This document shows positions 61,020 through 64,000 of a stretch of DNA of 64,000 nt, one piece after another. Made by a program: the position numbers and the translations under genes. The notes under the pieces are model-generated. The model did no database searches. It saw only the letters and a list, made by a program, of their open reading frames with translations, and had not been told where the DNA came from. The first letter of the stretch is position 1, and the number at the start of each line of letters is the position of its first letter. The stretch is from assembly GCF_036099295.1 (NCBI RefSeq), contig NZ_CP107976.1:3410001-3474000 (forward strand), written 5' to 3'. The DNA is from Streptomyces sp. NBC_00358 (GTDB lineage: Bacteria > Actinomycetota > Actinomycetes > Streptomycetales > Streptomycetaceae).

Positions 61020-61046
61020 AACAGAAGTCCGTCACTCTGCATTCCC
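61020..61046 (-). promoter_or_regulatory. Sigma-R-dependent promoter of sigR (p2)
   Basis: On the minus strand GGGAAT (61046-61041), 18-bp spacer, GTT (61022-61020): an exact match to the sigma-R consensus GGAAT-N18-GTT. It lies about 60 bp before the ATG of the long isoform, just downstream of the hydrolase stop codon, as expected for positive autoregulation. Confidence 0.9.
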
Positions 61047-61051
61047 GGCTG

Positions 61052-61696
61052 TCACCCGAGTGACGCGGCCCACCGTACGACGCCGTCCGTGATGACCTTC
61101 AGCGCCTCCTCCTGGCCGACCGGAGCGCGCTTCGGGACGGCGAAGCCGTGATCTCCGTAGGGCACTTCGACCAGCTCGTACGAGCCCGGCGGGAACTCCT
61201 CGGGCTTCCCGAACGGGTCGTTGCCGCCCTGCACGACGAGGGTGGGCACCCCGGCGCCGAGCAGTTCGGCGGCGCGGGACTTCTCGGGCTTGCCCGGAGG
61301 GTGCAGCGGGAAGCTCAGCGCGAGGACGGCGGCGGCCCCCAGCTCGGTCGCGGTCCGGCACGCGACCCGGGCACCGGCGCTGCGGCCGCCGGAGACCACG
61401 GGCAGCCCGGGCTTCGCCAGCGCCGGCCAGACCCCCCGCCAGCCGACGTCCAGCGTCTTGGGGGCCGGGGCGACCTTCTTCCCTGCGACCCGCCAGGGCT
61501 GTTCTACGAGTGCGACGCTCACCCCGTGCGAGGGCAGCGCCGCGGCGAGCGCCCGCAGGTCCCGGGCCTCGATCCCGCCGCCCGCGCCATGGCTCACGGC
61601 CAGGACGAGCCGCGCCTGCACCGCCCGGCACCAGGTGACACGGGCCGTACCGGCGTCGGTCTCGATGGTCTCGCTCATGTCGCTGGTCCCGGTCAC
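61052..61696 (-). CDS. Alpha/beta hydrolase family protein (dienelactone-hydrolase-like)
   Basis: A 214-aa alpha/beta hydrolase. ARLVLAVSHGAGGGIEARDL contains the oxyanion region; the nucleophile serine is in VVSGGRSAGARVACR (G-x-S-x-G as GRSAG); the acid is in LVVQGGNDPFGKPEEF, and the histidine in PYGDHGFAVPKR. This group includes small esterases and serine aminopeptidase-like proteins; the substrate is unknown. GTG 61696 lies one base from the stop of the SRAP gene (a start at ATG 61678 is also possible), so the two genes form one transcript ending before the sigR promoter. Confidence 0.87.
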   Translation of the reverse strand: MTGTSDMSETIETDAGTARVTWCRAVQARLVLAVSHGAGGGIEARDLRALAAALPSHGVSVALVEQPWRVAGKKVAPAPKTLDVGWRGVWPALAKPGLPVVSGGRSAGARVACRTATELGAAAVLALSFPLHPPGKPEKSRAAELLGAGVPTLVVQGGNDPFGKPEEFPPGSYELVEVPYGDHGFAVPKRAPVGQEEALKVITDGVVRWAASLG

Positions 61697-61697
61697 A

Positions 61698-62513
61698 TCA
61701 GAAGAGTGTGCCCTCCTCGGGCCCCTCCAGCTCCTTCAGCAGCTCCGGTCCGTTGTTGCGGACGTTGCTGACCATGGTGGAGACGGGGTAGGCGCGCATG
61801 AGTCCGGTCGGCGGGGGCGCGAGGAGGTCACGGAGTTCGTCCGGGTCCGTGCGGGACGGGTCGAGCCAGCCGTCCCAGCGGTCGGGGGTGAGCATCAGGG
61901 GCATCCGGGGGTGAATGTCGGCCAGCGCGTGCGGGCCCTCGGCGGGAGCCATCGCGAGCGGCGCCGTCTCCGCCTCGGTCGTGATGACCGAGCAGGTCAC
62001 CCACCAGGCCAGCGGATGATCGTCCGGCAGCGTCCGGTCCCGCCAGAACTCGTACAGGCCCGCCATCGCGAAGACCGAGCCGTCCGCCGGAGTCACGAAG
62101 TACGGCTGCTTGCGCGGCCGCTTCTTCTTTCCCTCGACCTCCAGATCGCGTTCGGCCGTTCCGGTGACCCACTCGTAGTAGCCGTCGGCGGGGACGATGC
62201 AGCGCCGGGCGGCGAAGGCGCGGCGGTACGAGGGCTTCTCGTGCACCGTCTCCGCGCGCGCGTTGATCATCCGGGCGGCGCCCTCGGGCGTCTTGGCCCA
62301 GGACGGGACGAGTCCCCACTTGAGTCTGCGGAGCTGGCGAACCGGCCTCGGACTGTCGGCGTCCTTCACAGGGCGGTCGAGGACGACGTAGACCTCCTTG
62401 GTCGGGGCCACGTTGTAGTCGGGCGCCAGGGTCTCCTCGGGATCCCTCTTCTCGACCTCAAAGATTCCTGCGAGATCCTCGGGTCCACGACTGGCTGCAT
62501 ACCGTCCGCACAT
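61698..62513 (-). CDS. SOS response-associated peptidase (SRAP; YedK/HMCES family)
   Basis: A 271-aa protein that traps abasic sites in single-stranded DNA by forming a thiazolidine link through Cys2. Starts MCGRYAAS at 62513, exposing the essential cysteine after Met removal; an upstream start would bury it. Other family boxes are LRRLKWGLVPSWAKTPEGAA, INARAETVHEKPSYRRAFAA, RRCIVPADGYYEWVTG (with the Glu), and HPRMPLMLTPDRWDGWLDP with the active His. Residues around KKKRPRKQPYF form a basic loop. Divergent from the M50 gene with 50 bp between starts. Confidence 0.94.
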   Translation of the reverse strand: MCGRYAASRGPEDLAGIFEVEKRDPEETLAPDYNVAPTKEVYVVLDRPVKDADSPRPVRQLRRLKWGLVPSWAKTPEGAARMINARAETVHEKPSYRRAFAARRCIVPADGYYEWVTGTAERDLEVEGKKKRPRKQPYFVTPADGSVFAMAGLYEFWRDRTLPDDHPLAWWVTCSVITTEAETAPLAMAPAEGPHALADIHPRMPLMLTPDRWDGWLDPSRTDPDELRDLLAPPPTGLMRAYPVSTMVSNVRNNGPELLKELEGPEEGTLF

Positions 62514-62563
62514 ACGTGCAACACTGCCAGATTCCGCGTCACTCAAGGGAGCCACCGCCGACA

Positions 62564-63295
62564 ATGGACAGCACCGCATCCACCTCGCTGGCCTCGCTCA
62601 CCTCCCTGTGGGACCAGGTGTTCGGCACGCAGCCGGACCCCGACCTGTGGGTGGTGATCGCCACCATGGTCGCGGCCCTCGCGGCGATCGTCCCGCACGG
62701 GGTCTGGCGCCTCTCCCGCAACGCCATCACCATCGCGCACGAGGGCGGCCACGGCCTGATCGCGCTGCTCACCGGGCGCAGCCTCAGCGGCATCCGGCTG
62801 CACTCCGACACCAGCGGTCTCACCGTCAGTCGCGGCAAGCCGACCGGCCTCGGCATGATCCTGACGGCGGCGGCGGGTTACACGGCTCCCCCGCTGCTCG
62901 GCCTGGGCGGCGCGGCGCTGCTCGGCGCCGGGCACATCACCCTGCTGCTGTGGGCGGCCACGGCCCTGCTGATAGCCATGCTGGTGATGATCCGCAACGC
63001 GTACGGCGCGCTGACCGTGATCCTCACCGGCGGCACCTTCCTCCTGGTGTCCTGGCTCGCCGGACCCCAGGTGCAGGCCGCGTTCGCGTACGCCGTGGTG
63101 TGGTTCCTCCTCCTCGGCGGTGTCCGCCCGGCCTTCGAACTCCAGGCAAAGCGGACGCGGGGCGGCGCGGGCGACTCGGACGCGGACCAGTTGTCGCGGC
63201 TGACGCACGTCCCGGCCGGGCTGTGGCTGTTCCTCTTCCACGCCGTGTCGCTGTGCTCGCTGATGGGCGGCGGGCGCTGGTTGCTGGGGCTGTGA
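62564..63295 (+). CDS. M50 family membrane metallopeptidase
   Basis: A 243-aa integral membrane zinc protease. The HExxH signature is in [20 protein letters not shown] (HEGGH). About six hydrophobic segments are present: 28-45, 97-115, 118-140, 145-165, 170-190 and the C terminus. It lacks PDZ domains, so it is a small FtsH-independent S2P type; the substrate is unknown. ATG 62564, with AAGGGAG 12 bp upstream (rather distant). The upstream open frame from 62516 overlaps the SRAP promoter and is not used. Confidence 0.87.
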   Translation: MDSTASTSLASLTSLWDQVFGTQPDPDLWVVIATMVAALAAIVPHGVWRLSRNAITIAHEGGHGLIALLTGRSLSGIRLHSDTSGLTVSRGKPTGLGMILTAAAGYTAPPLLGLGGAALLGAGHITLLLWAATALLIAMLVMIRNAYGALTVILTGGTFLLVSWLAGPQVQAAFAYAVVWFLLLGGVRPAFELQAKRTRGGAGDSDADQLSRLTHVPAGLWLFLFHAVSLCSLMGGGRWLLGL

Positions 63296-63443
63296 GCAGC
63301 GGGCACCGTCCGGAGGGCCCCTGACCTGCGTCGCGACCGTCCGGCCGGCCCCCGGGGCACCCGGCGCCCGGCTCCCCGGCCCGGACGCCACCGGCGGTGA
63401 CGGACCCGCGGCCGTCCGGCGCCCTGCCACTAAAGTGGGGCGC

Positions 63444-64000
63444 ATGACCGTGAACCCCGCCCACACCGCCCTCTGGCCAGCCCCGCACGCAAGCGGAGCC
63501 GTCGACGCGACGGTTCACGTGCCGGGGTCCAAGTCGGTCACCAACCGCGCTCTCGTACTGGCCGCGCTGGCCTCCGAGCCGGGCTGGCTGCGCCGCCCGC
63601 TGCGTTCCCGCGACACCCTGCTGATGGCCGGCGCGCTCCGCGCGATGGGTGTCGGCATCGAGGAGACGGTCGCCTCCAGTTCCACGGTCGCGGGGGGCCC
63701 GGACGCCTCCGGCGAGGCCTGGCGGGTCATCCCCTCCGGCCTGCGCGGCCCGGCCACGGTCGACGTCGGCAACGCCGGCACCGTGATGCGCTTCCTGCCC
63801 CCGGTCGCCGCGCTCGCCGACGGCCCCATCCGCTTCGACGGCGACCCGCGGTCGTACGAGCGTCCGCTGCACGGCGTGATCGACGCGCTGCGGCTGCTCG
63901 GCGCCCGGATCGACGACGACGCCCGCGGCGCGCTGCCGCTGACCGTGCACGGCGGCGGCGCCCTGGACGGCGGCCCGGTGGAGATCGACGCGTCGTCGTC
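63444..64000 (+). CDS. aroA: 3-phosphoshikimate 1-carboxyvinyltransferase (EPSP synthase), 5' part
   Basis: Penultimate common step of aromatic amino acid synthesis: shikimate-3-P plus PEP to EPSP. 185 codons are visible before the window ends. The substrate-binding N terminus [20 protein letters not shown] and the [20 protein letters not shown] box followed by [20 protein letters not shown] are diagnostic. TAAAGT (63431-63436) lies 7 nt before the ATG, so the message is probably leaderless. The gene is truncated by the window edge only. Confidence 0.95.
   Translation, partial: MTVNPAHTALWPAPHASGAVDATVHVPGSKSVTNRALVLAALASEPGWLRRPLRSRDTLLMAGALRAMGVGIEETVASSSTVAGGPDASGEAWRVIPSGLRGPATVDVGNAGTVMRFLPPVAALADGPIRFDGDPRSYERPLHGVIDALRLLGARIDDDARGALPLTVHGGGALDGGPVEIDASS

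Overview
This window is from a Streptomyces chromosome. The GC content is very high, third codon positions are almost all G or C, and the gene set is Streptomyces-typical: Ni-SOD, wblE, sigH with its anti-sigma factor, das chitin-sugar uptake, a B12-controlled nrdAB, the albaflavenone pair and sigR/rsrA. From memory the order mirrors S. coelicolor roughly SCO5261 to SCO5212, so this is conserved core, with local insertions and decayed loci. No tRNA, rRNA, CRISPR array, prophage or intact transposon was seen.

Layout. 1-8.1 kb: PadR regulator; an HTH/Clp-N operon behind a leaderless promoter covered by two palindromes; quinone-oxidoreductase-like enzyme; malic enzyme; polar amino acid ABC operon. 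8.1-12.2 kb: small secreted orphan, a wrecked SigE-type sigma factor/lipoprotein locus, methyltransferase, CGNR protein, sodX/sodN. 12.5-20.2 kb: DUF2254 and SHOCT membrane proteins, AraC and VOC proteins, an ATP-grasp/VOC operon, and an ECF42-like sigma factor fused in frame to DUF952 beside its YCII/DGPF partner. 20.2-28 kb: GNAT, a polyprenyl synthetase with a family 2B encapsulin shell protein (a probable terpenoid-precursor nanocompartment), amidase, PLP enzyme, Na+/H+ antiporter, UBP zinc finger. 28.1-34 kb: anti-sigma/sigH pair, lipid kinase, wblE, PdtaS-like kinase.

34.4-41.9 kb is the aminosugar region. nagB, the dasABC transporter, a GH3 hexosaminidase and the regulator dasR are linked by several DasR operators (dre). 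Chito-oligosaccharides are imported by DasABC, cleaved by GH3, and the resulting glucosamine-6-P is deaminated by NagB and senses back on DasR. 42-47.9 kb: symporter pair, then a cobalamin riboswitch ahead of class Ia nrdAB. 48.3-52.2 kb: sedolisin protease, small lipoprotein, small membrane protein, and a GlxA/AraC regulator that may be a displaced nrdS.

52.3-54.7 kb: epi-isozizaene synthase and CYP170A1-like P450 (albaflavenone), both with TTA codons. 55-64 kb: peptide deformylase, TPR protein, a membrane HD-GYP pair with one degenerate member, rsrA/sigR with a canonical sigma-R promoter, alpha/beta hydrolase, SRAP protein, M50 peptidase and the start of aroA, which runs off the end.

Short tandem repeats recur in gaps and linkers, strong hairpins separate most operons, and several genes look leaderless, with a -10 hexamer 6-7 nt before the start codon.
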